A stretch of DNA of 64,000 nt from the NCBI GenBank assembly GCA_023014365.1, contig JAEBUN010000019.1, positions 310,001 to 374,000 of the forward strand, written 5' to 3'. This document shows positions 24,553-37,020 of the stretch, one piece after another (the stretch's first letter is position 1; each line of letters starts with the position of its first letter). The notes below the pieces were generated by a model. It had not been told where the DNA came from and made no database searches. It worked only from the letters and a program-made list of their open reading frames with translations. The translations under genes were made by a program, and so were the position numbers. The stretch is from Lepiota brunneoincarnata (Eukaryota; Basidiomycota; Agaricomycetes; Agaricales; Agaricaceae).

Positions 24553-24649
24553 TGCGGTACACATTAGGTGAATCAACTGGCTCGGGGAACGGATCGTGAA
24601 AATATAAATTCGGCTGCCAGAGTGCTCAATTCGCAACGTTCAACTACCA

Positions 24650-25556
24650 ATGACTCTATTCGTGTCCCACATTTCAGTAGCACAGGCGGCCACGGGGATA
24701 AATGCGTGCGTTACATTTGTCCAATTCACGCTCTCCGCATCCTTTCCCATCCTCTTGTTTTTTCTTCTCCCAAAATCCAACTCGGCCCTCGCATGGAGCG
24801 CCATCAGCAGAATGCTGCATTCATCAATCTGGCCGACGCTGCTATCGTCTGACTCCAGTCAGAGCAGTGCTGCAGGCACTACTGTCGCCACTATCTCATA
24901 TCTGACCATACTCAGCACCATCCTCATTGCGCCTACACCTTTACAGATTCCGAGACCTCACTCATCGACTATAGCGGTGACGCGGACTATGCCATAAAAG
25001 CAAAACATTTGTAGAGAATGACCCCACTTCCGGCTTTGCTCACATTCGGAACGCCGTCTGGACCGACATGATGGCGGATAATGTGGTAGGAACTGCATTG
25101 AGTCCCACTCTTCTCGTCGCTCCCTACCAGCCCACGTTCCAGTACGACTTCAGATACGCCATTCCTGCATTCTTCCTCCTCGCGTTACGGACTCCTACGT
25201 TCTTTACTTCTTTATCCCTTCTTACCACCCGAATTATCGAGTTCAGGTACATGAAGAGGGTTCTCAATCATACATCGGTCGGTCGAGTTGTGGTCGGAAC
25301 AGCCCTGTTACGGGTCGAAGGGGAAGAATCAGGGACACCCCCGGACAACACGTCAGTCACAGAACATGATAATCGCCCTACCCCACATACGAGCAATGCA
25401 TTTTCCGTAGGCGGGATGGATGGGGAAGACAACGCATCGAATCATAAGGATGAAGAGGGGGACTGGGCGTCTAGTTTTGGTGCCACTCTATTTTCCCTCG
25501 AGATAGATCGCCGCCAGGATAAATACGTACAATTGGAAAAATCGACATCTTCTTGA
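24650..25556 (+). pseudogene. Deletion derivative of the multi-pass membrane protein
   Basis: The first 280 bases match the start of the gene at 18669 (MTLFVSHISVAQAATG). After ILIA the sequence jumps to the region matching 20360-20977, so about 1.4 kb coding for the extracellular part is gone. The C-terminal helix region and tail remain (25068-25556: FRYAIPAFFLLALRTPTF and VGRVVVGTALLRVEGEE), but in another frame relative to the N-terminal piece, which stops at 24997. It cannot make the full protein. Confidence 0.8.
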
Positions 25557-25688
25557 TAGTAAGCACAAGTGTTGTCAATCCTTTGTTTGACTCGACTCGG
25601 ACTTAGTTCGTAGTGTGTCAAAGCATGAATATGACTAACAATCTCAAGTTTGGCCCTGTTTATCAGCCATGTTTTTTCCTCGCCTATC

Positions 25689-27095
25689 ATGTCGATAAAC
25701 CTCAGCTTGGACCGCCTCCAGCACGCGGTGCAGTATCTTCCGAAATACACTCGGCCGACATGCCATGTGGCAGGCACCAACGGAAAAGGCAGTGTTACCG
25801 CAATAATCTCATCAATTCTGAGATCCACCTCACCACCCCTCAATGTGGGCAGATACAACACTCCTCACCTCGTTACAATTTATGACTCCATCATTATCAA
25901 CGATCACCCAGTCGATGCTGAGCTGTATGACCCGGTGAGAGCCGAGATCGAGCGTGTGGACCAGGAACATGGGACAAATCTCAGCAGTTTCGAGTTGCTC
26001 ACACTGACGGCCCTGCAAATCTTCGAGCGCGCCGGAGTCGATATCGCCGTGGTTGAAGTAGGTATGGGAGGCAGATTGGATGCGACGAACATCATACCGG
26101 ACGAAACTATCCTCGTGTCGTCCCTCACCAACGTCGATCTCGATCATCAAGGCTTCCTGGGTACCACTGTTTCGGCGATTGCTAGAGAGAAGGTCGGAAT
26201 TGCAAGGAGCGGACACCCTTTTGTGCTTGGTCCCCAGAGATACCCGGAAGTGGTCCGTGTTGTTGAGGAAGCTATCAAGCATAAGGGCGCCAAATTTGTT
26301 CCTCTGCTCACGGTTTCAATAGAGGGAGGTGGATCTGAGGCGAGGTTCTCCCTCCATCCCTCGTCATTTCGTCCGCCTCAACCACGGAGAGTTTCATGCT
26401 CACTTCCCCTTTTCTCTCAACCAGTCGTGGCCGATTTTCCCTTGCACGGCCAACATCAGATTGAAAATTTGACGACGGCCCTCACCGTGATCTCCGTCCT
26501 CAGTTCCAGCTCATCATTCAGCAAAGAACGCGCCGAGCTTGTTACGCCCTCGGTCGTTTCCCAGGGAATCAACAAGGTTCAGTGGCCCGGTCGCCTCTCC
26601 TTCCACACCATTTCCTCGCCGGAGCCTCTTCCAGTCCTCGTTGATGGTGCCCACAACGCAGGATCCGCAAAAACCTTGGCGGATTATCTAACTCACATAA
26701 TCTCTCTCGCAACCGATCAAAACATTGACCTCACTTATGTCCTTGCCCTATCGCACTCACCACCGAAAACACCTCTTGAGACCTTATCTCCACTTTTGCC
26801 ACTGCATCTCCCCGATGGCATCAGCACTCGTGTTACGACACGCGTTGCTCTTCTGGGTTTCTCTCCGCCGGCGGGAATGCCTTGGGTGAAGCCAGTCGCC
26901 CCAGCGGATCTTGCCGAAGTAGTCCAGAAATTGACACCCGGCGTTGAACTGTGGGTTGCAGATAGTGACGCCCAGCCACGGCAATCATTGTCTGCAGCAA
27001 TAAACTGGGCAGCTGATAGAACGGCTGGGCCCGGCTTGGTTGTCATTGCTGGTAGTTTGTATCTCGCTGCTGATTTTTATCGTATGTATCGATAA
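25689..27095 (+). CDS. FOL3: Dihydrofolate synthase (FolC/Mur ligase family), 468 aa
   Basis: Single exon. The start MSINLSLDRLQHAVQYLP matches the short N-terminus of fungal Fol3; an in-frame ATG 13 codons upstream exists but would add a non-conserved extension. Motifs: P-loop HVAGTNGKGSVTAI, the metal/ATP region VEVGMGGRLDATN, SLTNVDLDHQGFLG, FPLHGQHQIENLTTAL, GRLSFH and VDGAHNAGSAKTLADYL. The enzyme joins glutamate to dihydropteroate in folate synthesis (cytosol or mitochondria). Length is normal and the frame undamaged, unlike the 5' fragment at 21134. Only this copy can function, so the tandem duplication ended inside this gene. Confidence 0.88.
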   Translation: MSINLSLDRLQHAVQYLPKYTRPTCHVAGTNGKGSVTAIISSILRSTSPPLNVGRYNTPHLVTIYDSIIINDHPVDAELYDPVRAEIERVDQEHGTNLSSFELLTLTALQIFERAGVDIAVVEVGMGGRLDATNIIPDETILVSSLTNVDLDHQGFLGTTVSAIAREKVGIARSGHPFVLGPQRYPEVVRVVEEAIKHKGAKFVPLLTVSIEGGGSEARFSLHPSSFRPPQPRRVSCSLPLFSQPVVADFPLHGQHQIENLTTALTVISVLSSSSSFSKERAELVTPSVVSQGINKVQWPGRLSFHTISSPEPLPVLVDGAHNAGSAKTLADYLTHIISLATDQNIDLTYVLALSHSPPKTPLETLSPLLPLHLPDGISTRVTTRVALLGFSPPAGMPWVKPVAPADLAEVVQKLTPGVELWVADSDAQPRQSLSAAINWAADRTAGPGLVVIAGSLYLAADFYRMYR

Positions 27096-27639
27096 CAATC
27101 AATTCCACAATGCCTGTTCGATTTCGAAAGAACACTCTTTTTGTGAAAACTGGCGGCTGTGTGAGCGCGGAATGAAGTTTGACATTATCCTCATGCCAGA
27201 TTACGCACGGGATCATCCGAGCCTTGCGCGCGGTGCGATACAGGTCGCAGCATCCTCAGCCAAACCAGAACGAGCCAATTTCTTCGCGTCATCCTCGGCA
27301 AAGGAGCCCATTTTGGTCATTCCCTTCGAGGGTCGTTCCACGTCTGGTATGAAACATAACAATACGCATACTTATCGTCGGATTCAGTGTTGGAAGCTTC
27401 CTCTTATACCGTCCTGTTTTCCAGGTAAAACCTGTCAGGGCCGGAGACAATAACCAAATGGATGTAAAAAGCCTGAACGCCAGCACCGTCGATCCCACAA
27501 CCGCCACTGGGTTCCTCTATGCCATCATAATGATTCTTTTGTAGCTTTCCGCAGCATAAACCCCTGCTCCCAACTTTAATTCCAGGACTGTTCGGAGCCA
27601 ATTTAATCCCAGGGTCATCGCTGTTGGCAATCTCAACAC
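27096..27639. other. 3' flank of FOL3, no gene seen
   Basis: No recognised product on either strand. A 137-codon plus-strand frame (27040-27453) overlaps the FOL3 end and has no motif. Confidence 0.45.
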
Positions 27640-28190
27640 TTTCGTTTTTGAACTTGATGATTTAATTCTGGTTTGGTTTACCCTCGCCTTTTGACTCTTG
27701 AGCTTCCTCTTGTTATTGATATACCGAAAACTCCGCGATGCCTCATGGAAAGATGTATCCGAACGGTGCTTTCCCGGCTTTCGTGGGCACTTTCGGCGGG
27801 ACACCCGGACGGGAGAAATCACCGGGCTTCACGACCGAATATTACTGGTAATTAGGAATCTTGAGTCACCATTTTACGTGGGTAATCTCCGAAACATACA
27901 TTTCAATCCACTGTTCATTTCCAGAAATGAGTCCGGAGCCGGTTTTCTCCGAAGGCTTCGCTTTCAACTTTGGTTTACCCCTCCCTTCGCCTCTTGGCCC
28001 TCGGGCTCTTCTCTTGCGACATTGACATCCTCAACGGCACCGCTCACTGAGTGATTCCTCGCGGGCGAGCGTGCCTCTATCATAATATTAGGGTGCTTTC
28101 CAGATTTCCGTGGGTAGCTTCGGTCGGACACCACCGACGAGAGAAAACCCCCGGGCTCTACGAATATTTTCTTTACTATCATTGGACGGA
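27640..28190. repeat. Degenerate tandem repeat, two copies of about 220 bases
   Basis: Copies at about 27640-27860 and 27955-28190 share TGGTTTACCC, TCGCCT, TTGACTCTTG/TTGGCCCTCG, GTGCTTTCC, TTTCGTGGG/TTCCGTGGG, CGGGACACC/CGGACACC, GGGCT and GAATATT in the same order. Read on the minus strand, both contain PRKxGKH-like codons (CPRKPGKHRSD and YPRKSGKHPNI). No intact gene is visible, so this may be a dead tandem gene or an old element. Confidence 0.5.
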
Positions 28191-30872
28191 CTACCCCTTT
28201 TGAACACCGGTCGCCTTCATTACTTTGGCCTGAACACTACTACACAGAAAATCCCCCTGTGGGATATGCCCGTGCGTATTAAGCAGTGACTTTTGAGTTT
28301 GATGTCGTGCGCGAAAGTGGATTTGAGCATATGGGCTCGAATGCTTCTGGTGGAGAGAGGAGATAAATAGGTGTAGAATCAGGGACGACACATGTGATAC
28401 TAAATGATTCAATCCCTGGAAGTTGCATATTCGAACGAGAGCTAAATTATCTTTTTTGGCCTCATATTCCCATAGTACCCCCCCAAAGTAGGTCCTTGAC
28501 AGCAAATACCTCAGGATAATCATCAGGTTCGAATATGCCAAGAACAAGGCACTATTAACGTGTTTTCCTTCCTTATGAAACGGCTATGGCATTACGTAGT
28601 CCACAGCATCAGTATTATGGCTATGTATTGCCTTCTGATATGTTCTATGATTGATCACCGCGTTGACTGTGTCCATAGAAGAACCTGGGGGAATACTACC
28701 ACATACCGCAGTTCTTCTGATTTAATCGCTTTCACGGTCCGGGTATACAGCCCCCCTGTGATGCTTCCCCCGCATGAGGGGAGGATGCACGAATTAATGC
28801 AAAATTGGAGTCATTTTCTACACGATAATGCTTCCCAACCCGTTTACTCAAGGAGACCTGAATGGAGCTCCCTCTAGGCTTTGATCATTGAAGGATCTCT
28901 CAGGGTCACCAGCGGCCACGCAACGGACGGTACTACGAATGGATGGAGTACGTCCAGATTCAGAGCAAAGCAAGCCCACGTGGTGAGCTTTCTCGATTTT
29001 GACATGAGTCGAGGACTCGATGAGTGCAACGGGGCTGCAAACATTCTTCCGTGGTCACCCCATTCCTCGACAAACACTAACGAAAAAAGCCCGAGGAGAT
29101 TATCTCCTTTTGATTGAATATTGAATGTCTAAATGATCTATGACATCAGACGTCTCCGGTAATAAATCTCCGTTTGAGTTGTTATCCATCGTCCGAGTCA
29201 GTGGGTCTTGTTTCATCGACGAATATAAAGCTAAGGCAGGCCGACCAGTCAAGATGATCGGTGAGTTGAGTCACGAAGTTAACTTTTTTGAAGGCGAATA
29301 CTAGCAGCTCCATGTTTTGGGGTTCTGTGTAGTGGCGATCGAAACCCTGGTGGAAGATAAGTGTAATACATCCACGAGCGCTCAATATCACCTCACGGCA
29401 GCATGGAAGCGACCATCACTAGGAGTAGAATGAACTTCGGTACCACGAACCCTAAATACGGCATGGTGAACTAAGACAATCTTGGTTAGAGGCTGCCGAG
29501 TGGCTTTCTGCGGTGAGTACTTGATGGATATGACAACAGAGTGAGTGGCACATGAACTTGACAAAAATCTGATTTGTTCACGGGTCGTGGCAGATAATGA
29601 GCTCTATTCATGACTACGCTCGAGCTTGGACCAACCAGATGAATGCCGATTAAAGCGCGGGGTGTGAGCGGAGAATTTACTAAGGGTTTGAATGTTTCTG
29701 GTTGCATGTTGCGCTTCTTCCTCGAGTTAACGTTGAAGCCTTGAGGCCTTGAGTTATTACGCTTGAATACATGCTCCTCCGAGAGCCACAAATCCTATGA
29801 GCTTTGACCTATCAAATTTAGAAAATCGATTGGCAGTGGCGTTACATAATTTGAATGAATGGTTCCTGTAAATGATGGGCTATGGCTTCCTATCATCCTC
29901 GACCCTCACGCATCTTGAAATTTTCAATACAACGAAGTACATAGTTCCAAGACACCGTCCCGTGGGAAACACCCACTTGCGGTGCAACGATTCCTACTAA
30001 CGGACATGTGTGTTTTTTCGATGTATCGGAGGCGACCCAAGGACGGCGTTGACCGTCGGTTGAGCACGTCCCGTTGCTGTTCGATGACTAACGAGGTGTG
30101 TAAAATGACGATCAAGGATCAACGAAGTCCGAAGTCGGGCGGGGTGTTCGGTCTATTGATGATTCTAAAATAAAGTCCGCACAGGAGTTGCACTGCCGCT
30201 TCATGGAGCCTATTGGGCTTGTCTCAGGACCAGAAGCATCATCAGCGCGTGGTTTGTGGGTCGTGGATATTTTATGCCCCATCAGTCATTGACCCAAGCC
30301 CCGGTGAGCCCTGCTTTGTGGCCCCGGAATACTTATTACTCCAAAAGAAGCATCTCTAGTTTGGTGTTTCATTCCAGAACTCTAGCCGGATATCGCGGAC
30401 TCGAGGGCTTTGCAGAGCTTAGGCAGCGGTCGGCGATGAGTTTCCTTCTGGTAAGTAGCCCGTCGTGGCTGGAAACATGTTTATATCATGATCGGGGTTA
30501 AATGGTAATTCATCACGGTGTTGGGGTTAACCGGCGCGGATATTAATGGCCATATGAAACTCACAGCTTGTGATGCATTATATCATAGGGCGACAAGGAC
30601 GACGGAGGTGGACCTGAATGGTATATAAGTGTGTTCGCGTTGCCTGGGATAAGTTTGACGTACAAGCTCCTCCCACCCGATTCGCCTTTTACCTGATCTG
30701 TGTATATCTCATATTTGGATCTCCCTTCGTGCTTCCCATTCTCAGCAGCGTCTTTCCTCGGAAATTGTAGTGCTTGGGCACCTTGCTCGTGTGACCCTAT
30801 TCCGACCAATCATTTAAAAAGCGGTTGGCTTTTCCCTTCCCTCCCCAGCACTTTTATACTTCCCCTCCTACT
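28191..30872. other. 2.7 kb without a supported gene
   Basis: Short open frames only, none with a motif or a convincing intron pattern. The right end is the promoter of the inositol oxygenase gene. Confidence 0.45.
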
Positions 30873-32225
30873 ATGACGCAATCAGACTTCGGAAAGCTCG
30901 AAGAAACGTCCGACGCTATAGATGAGGGTGAGTGCTTCTCATTTAACCCCCACTAAATGGAACCTGATCACAATGCGCTAGTCAACCAATTGAAAGTATG
31001 GAACGGGCCGGCTGAATTCGTCAAGAACAAGGACGAGGCACAATATAGGCAATACGTCACTGCGTGCAAAAGAGTTCGTGACTTCTACCGGGAGCAACAT
31101 GGTTCGTCTCCACTCTGTAAATCACTTTCAGGACCTCGATTAATCTCGAACCCTTAGAGAAACAAACTCTTGATTTTAATACCGAAATACGCGCGCGCTT
31201 CGAGGTGACACGCCGTGCAAGGATGGGCAAGTTTTTCTCGTCTGGGGAAAGAGCACTCACAAGTTGCTGACGTTCTCCACAGGTATTTGGGATGCGATGG
31301 AGTTCCTCAATGACATGAAGGATGACTCGGATCCTGATGTAAGTAGAAGCCCACCTTGTTTATATAAGTCCCGAAAGCCCATGCTCAATGTTTGCTCCGC
31401 ATAGACCGATGTGTCCCAGATTGAGCACCTGCTACAAACAGCTGAGGCTATTCGACGTGATGGCAAACCCGAATGGATGCAAGTAGTAGGACTGGTGCAC
31501 GATTTGGGAAAGCTGCTCGCCGTATTCCAGCCAGAGTGAGTACAATCTGAACCTTTTTGTGGCGAGTCATTAAGATCCGTATTATTATTAGAGGTCAATG
31601 GGCGATAGTTGGCGTAAGTATTTATGGCCATTGGCGGTTCGACTCCTTTGATCCCCTGACCTGCTCTCATGTAGGATACTTTTCCTGTTGGGTGCAAGTT
31701 TTCGGATAAAATAATTTATCCTACGACATTCGCCACCAACCCGGATTCTAGGGATGAGCGTCTCATGACAGAGTGTGGGATTTATAAACCCCATTGCGGA
31801 CTTGATAATGTTTATCTCTCATGGGGCCATGACGAAGTGGGTTCAATGATTCATCTGATACCAGCGCAAAGCTTACATTAGTCTTCTCCACAGTACCTCT
31901 ACCGCGTCCTCAAAGACCAGTGTAAACTTCCCAAAGAGGGTCTATGGATGATTCGGTATCACTCCTTTTATCCGTAAGCCTCTTTTGATTGGCATCGGAC
32001 CTGGGAAGTTCAGATATTCACCGCTATTATGCTTCTAGGTGGCACCGGGAAGGCGCTTACATGCACTTGTGCAATGACGCCGATCAAAAGGCACTTGCGG
32101 CCGTGCGTGCATTCAACCCCTATGACCTGTATAGTAAGAGCGATGATCCGGTGGATCCGGTGAAGCTTAAACCATACTATATGGGTCTTATCGCCAAATT
32201 CTTCCCGGAACAACTCGATTGGTGA
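30873..32225 (+). CDS. MIOX: myo-Inositol oxygenase, 293 aa, 9 exons
   Basis: Exons 30873-30927, 30982-31101, 31158-31226, 31283-31338, 31405-31535, 31592-31613, 31675-31836, 31894-31973 and 32039-32225 join in frame (882 nt). The HD-type di-iron fold is plain: [26 protein letters not shown] (His-Asp), [61 protein letters not shown], and the end [16 protein letters not shown]. The enzyme oxidises myo-inositol to D-glucuronate in the cytosol. Intron 3 uses a GC donor (GGCAAGT at 31227) with a normal CAG acceptor; only this splice restores [13 protein letters not shown]. The frame is intact. Confidence 0.95.
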
Positions 32226-32611
32226 AGTTTGAAGCTTTGAAGGATGGTCGTTTAGACCCTCAGGACTTCCTCTATGCATTCCTCCATTACCCTGACTCTC
32301 TGGCATCGCTATTTTACAATTCGTGTATTAGCAGTTTTATCTGTTGGTCAGTTGCATATTATAATGAGTCGCAGTTAAAATGGATTATTATCATACTGGA
32401 GGGCTGAACTGCTATTGGTCAGGTACGGTACAAGGGAGGAGGGATGGGGCATGGTAGACGTTCGATAGCACCTCAAGGCACTGGTTTCAACCCTCCGAGC
32501 TTCGCACAAACACGTATTAATCCCTGACGAACCGATTTCCAAAGCACTAATTATAATACAGAAACAACCATGGTCCTACTCCAGCTCAACGCAAGCGAAA
32601 ACGAAGCACAT
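32226..32611. other. Short spacer between convergent genes
   Basis: Holds the 3' ends of the inositol oxygenase gene (plus) and the dehydrogenase gene (minus). No gene seen. Confidence 0.6.
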
Positions 32612-35600
32612 TCACAGACCCTCAAAAACAGACTCTACAACCTCCTTCTGTTGTTTCGCGTACATCCTGCCAATGCCAGGCGCCGGCACCGCACTCTCCT
32701 TCCTCCCCAGGAATCCCAACCAATTCCTCCTCTGGTCCAATCCAACCTCCTCAAGCACGCTCTCAATCCTTTCTTTCACATGTCCCCATGCACCCTGATT
32801 CCTCGGTTCCTCCTGCACCCAGCATGCCTCAACATCTCCATTCCCACTTCGTTCGTAAATCTCCAATGATTCGCGCAACTGCACAAATGGGAATGGAGCT
32901 AGCTCTTCGATGCGGATAAAGGCGACCTGGTCTGTGAGGTTCCGCGCTTCGCGTTCTTTGATGAGCTCGTAGTAAAGTTTTCCGGTGAGTAAAACAACGC
33001 GCTTGGTCTTTTCGGGGTTTGCGAGGGGGTCTGGAAGAACGGGTTGGAATCGTGTCCCGGGTTCGAGTTCTGCGAGAGGGGATGAGGACGCCTGCGTACG
33101 CTCATTTGTTAGCACGAGATACAGAGTTGCGGGCGGGAACTAGAGACGCACTGCAAGCCTCAAGAGTCCCTTGGGTCCAACAATGACCAGCGGCTTTCTG
33201 TAATTCCTCTTCATTTGCCTTCTCAAGAGGTGGAAGTACTGAGCCGGCGTCGTGGGGAAGACGACATGCATATTGATACTCGTCGGGTCCGACTCTTGCT
33301 CCGTGTACTTGTCATTCGTCAGCTGAAAAACAATAGCTCTTTAGCAAAAATGTCCCAATCCGGGGTAATCAAGGCAATCACCTGAAGCATGCGCTCAACT
33401 CGAGACGATGAGTGCTCAGGGCCCGCCCCGTCCAGGCCATGAGGAAGCTGTAACACGATGCCACTCTGCTTCAACCACTTCGCTGCCGGAAACCTCCATT
33501 CAGCACCATAGTTTCCACAGGTAGGGATTAGACTCACTCTCCGATGACGAAATATACGTGTCAATTGCAACCTGTGCGCCATTGAAGAAATCACCAAACT
33601 GCGCTTCCCAGATCGGTAGCAGGTTTGGGCGTTCCCAACTAGCGCCATACTCAAACTGGAAACATAAGATTCAGCTCTGAGCGCACAGCCAAATCAATTG
33701 ATAAGACGCACCCCAAGAACTGCAAACTCGCTCAAGGAGCCTGCCAAAGGATTGAGTACATGGGGAATAAACAACAACGAAAAACCCACTGTTTGCCAAT
33801 TCCAGCCTTCCCTCGGCACCTAGCACTTCATTCAGGGGCACAACGACACCTTCCGTCTTCTGGTTCACTAGCATAGCATGACGGTGGCTGAACGTGCCCC
33901 TCCCAACGTCCTGTCCCGAGATTCTCACGTCATAACCCTCGAGCATCAACGAGCCAAACGCCAAAGCCTTATCATCCAACCAAACTCTTCGGTCAATTTT
34001 CCTCCGGAACCCCCAATAGCAGGAAAGGTACATACCTCGGCGGTAGCCCAGTCCAACCCTTTCTCCTTTTCCAAGCTCGTCAACCGGTTCTTCACATGCC
34101 GATGCAGCTTGGGATGGATCTCAAATCCATTCGGCGTCCATATGCTCGCCTCCCCGACTTTCTTCAACACGTCCTTTTCAACTCCAGTATCCACATATAC
34201 TGTATCCTTGGCGTCTTCGCTTGCTGGCCATACCGTACCGGACCATTGATCTTTGAGCATGGGCGCGTCAGCATCAGAGGGGACATATTCGGGCACTTTT
34301 GCGAGTTTGGCTTCGAGATGGGCCTTGTACGAGGAGCGAACGTTGATGATGGCCTCCTGAGTTAGAATGTTCTCGGACTGGGTATAAGGGAGTAAGGGTG
34401 TGTCAGGGGCGTAAGGCATGAATAGGGACGCACCAGGAGCTTGTGCTCATAGAGTTCTGGGACGGACTTTCTCGCTGCGATCTTCTCGTACATAAGAGGG
34501 CTTGTGATGCCGGGCAAATCTAGCTCGTTGTGACCCCTGAGAGGTAGGGTTAGTGCGGATGCGTGTACATGGATATACGGGGTGACATACCATCGCCGAT
34601 AGACCAGTAAATCCACGATGATATCCTAAGAGAATGTGAGCTGGAATGCATACATTAGGGTTTACATATGCTCACCTTCCTGAAATAGTTGCGATAACGG
34701 AAAGCAATATCCATCGCGCGAGCTACATCTGCCGCGAAATCAACATTACATTCCAATGTCGAACACACGCATGACATACCTTCGGGATAGTCGCCGTTAA
34801 CGTGCAAAACTGGGGCGTTGATCATCTTTCCAACATCCGAACAATACAGGGAGGACCTGGCATTTGAAGCAGGGGTAGTGTATCCAATGCTAGATCACCA
34901 ATTAGTCACAAACTCCTGTCTCCATGGGTCAGAAGGCGCACTTGTTACTACACAATACAACCCCAGATTCAACAGCCGTTATAATTCGTATGGTGTGATA
35001 GTCCACTTACTCGACCACCAAATGGACACTTCCACCGCTCGTAAAGTGTGGCAAGTTACCTATACAATGCATCAACACTGCATGTCGTGAAACCACAAAA
35101 AAGATGAACTCACTCAAGCCCAAACTTTCCATTACGACACCCTGACCGGTAAAGCTCGCATCACCATGCAGCTGTACACACATAACCCTATCACCCAACC
35201 GACAGTCCCTTGGGCGACGTCTTGAGCAAAGAAAACTGCTTAGCTCTCGTCTTGCCGAGCGCAACCGGGTTGACCGCCTCTAGAGTCAGCAATAAGTAAA
35301 CACGCTTAGTGATACGGGATAGCGAGGGCACATACCCAAGTGTGAAGGATTAGGTAACAACGAAACTTTCAATGGATTCTCTGCACCTTCGAACTGGAGG
35401 GTCGGAGACGACACTGACGGTGATTTCGTCAGACAACTTATTTTTACTGGAGCTAGAAATGAGAGGAACATACCCAGGTGACTGAGGACATCGCCTTCAA
35501 CACCCAGTTCTTCTGGGTATTCCGAGCCGCCCTTGATCTTGTGGAAGAGTGCCGTCGGAGAGTATTGCAGCAAATCCGTCAACAGATTTAATCGGCCCCG

Positions 35601-36646
35601 GTGCGGCATGGCTATAGAGCAACGGAGGTCATTCCAATGGACAGGTGAGACAGCCGAAAGGTCACTTACCCAGAACGATGTGTTGGATACCCCCTAACAT
35701 GTCAAAGAGCATCAGAACTCGACCTCCAAAACCAAGAGAATACGAACGTATGTACCTTGCGCAGCAGCAGAGAACAACGCATCAAGCGCAGGAATCATCG
35801 ACTCGCCTCCTTCCAGTCCATACTACCCGTCGTACCCCCCACCCAAGTCAGCGCTCCAATTCACTCAACTCCCTTATAAAACACACAACTCACCCTCTTC
35901 AAGTTCGGAAACTTGACTTGCAAAAAATGATCCAATACCTCACTCCTCGCCAACAATTCGTGTATCCTCCTTTTCTTTGCCTCATCTACCACTAAAAGCG
36001 GCTTATCCTCGGGCGAAGGCAAAGTCTGCGACTCTAGCAAGTGGGAGAACCAGAGCCTCTCCGTCTTGGACGGCGAATGCATATACTAACGCCCAAATTC
36101 ATCAGCACCTCAATAATGGAAAAAGAGACATTACAGAAAAACCAACCTCATACCCAATCCTCCCAACATACACACTCCTCAAATGCTTCTCGATCTCCTC
36201 CAATGTCCACATGTCCACCTCCCCCTCCCCTTCTCCAACCCGCTTCGTCCACAAAATCCCATCGACGTCATACCGCTCCCCTTTGTCCACCAACCCATAT
36301 CTCTCCGGATAAAGCGCAGCGACGTCCTCGCGATGTATCAAATCCAATGGATCGATACTCGCCGCTCGGTGTCCGTGCATACGCATTGAGTCGACATAGC
36401 GTAGGAGCGTCGCGTTGCGGTACCTGTTGTCCAGTTGCTTCTGCGTATCTGTGAGGATGTGGATAAATGTCGGGTAAGCAGGTAAAAGGGCGTATTAATT
36501 TACTTACAATCCGGAAACACGTATTTCGGTGGTGGTCGATACCCGAAAGTCTCATCGTGGTACTCCCTCCTGCGTACCACGGCCGTGCTGGTCACACAGA
36601 CTCGATGCGTGACAGACGCTGTAGCGCGTCTGGATAAGACATACAT
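32612..36646 (-). CDS. Mitochondrial DHTKD1-like 2-oxoacid dehydrogenase E1, one frame break
   Basis: Many short exons on the minus strand. The start [18 protein letters not shown] is an Arg-rich, acid-free mitochondrial presequence, followed by [19 protein letters not shown]. Then: [154 protein letters not shown] and [31 protein letters not shown] resembles DHTKD1 (2-oxoadipate, lysine/tryptophan breakdown) more than the classical 2-oxoglutarate E1. Thiamine-diphosphate enzyme; roughly 900 residues. The frame breaks near 35205-35215 (TSPKG to DCRLGDRVM), explained by one extra base in a GGG run. The rest is coherent. Confidence 0.85.
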
Positions 36647-37020
36647 TCCAAGAGGATACAAGATCGTTGGAGTGTTACCGACGCCATTATATAGTATGAA
36701 CCTTCCCGAGGTCCCAGGCTTTAGTTCCGTCCGCAGCCAGAACCTGTCACGTGCTAAAGACAATGAGATAAACCGTATTCATTAGAGGCACTAGGTTCAT
36801 TGTGTGCACGTAGTAGCATGTATGCAGAGAAAAGAAGAAAAAAGGAAAGAATGAGAGAACTATCTATGCCTCGTATTCTATTTTCATGTCCAGTTGAAGG
36901 TAGTCCGAGGAGATGCAACGAATGGGCGAATGAATGAATGGAATGTGTAAAACCGGTCGTCAAGCAGAGCGTAAAGCGAGAGAGAATCACATCATCATCA
37001 CGGGATCACCGCCGTATCCT
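36647..37020. other. Spacer between two minus-strand genes
   Basis: Promoter side of the dehydrogenase gene and 3' side of the tetraspanin gene. No gene seen. Confidence 0.55.
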
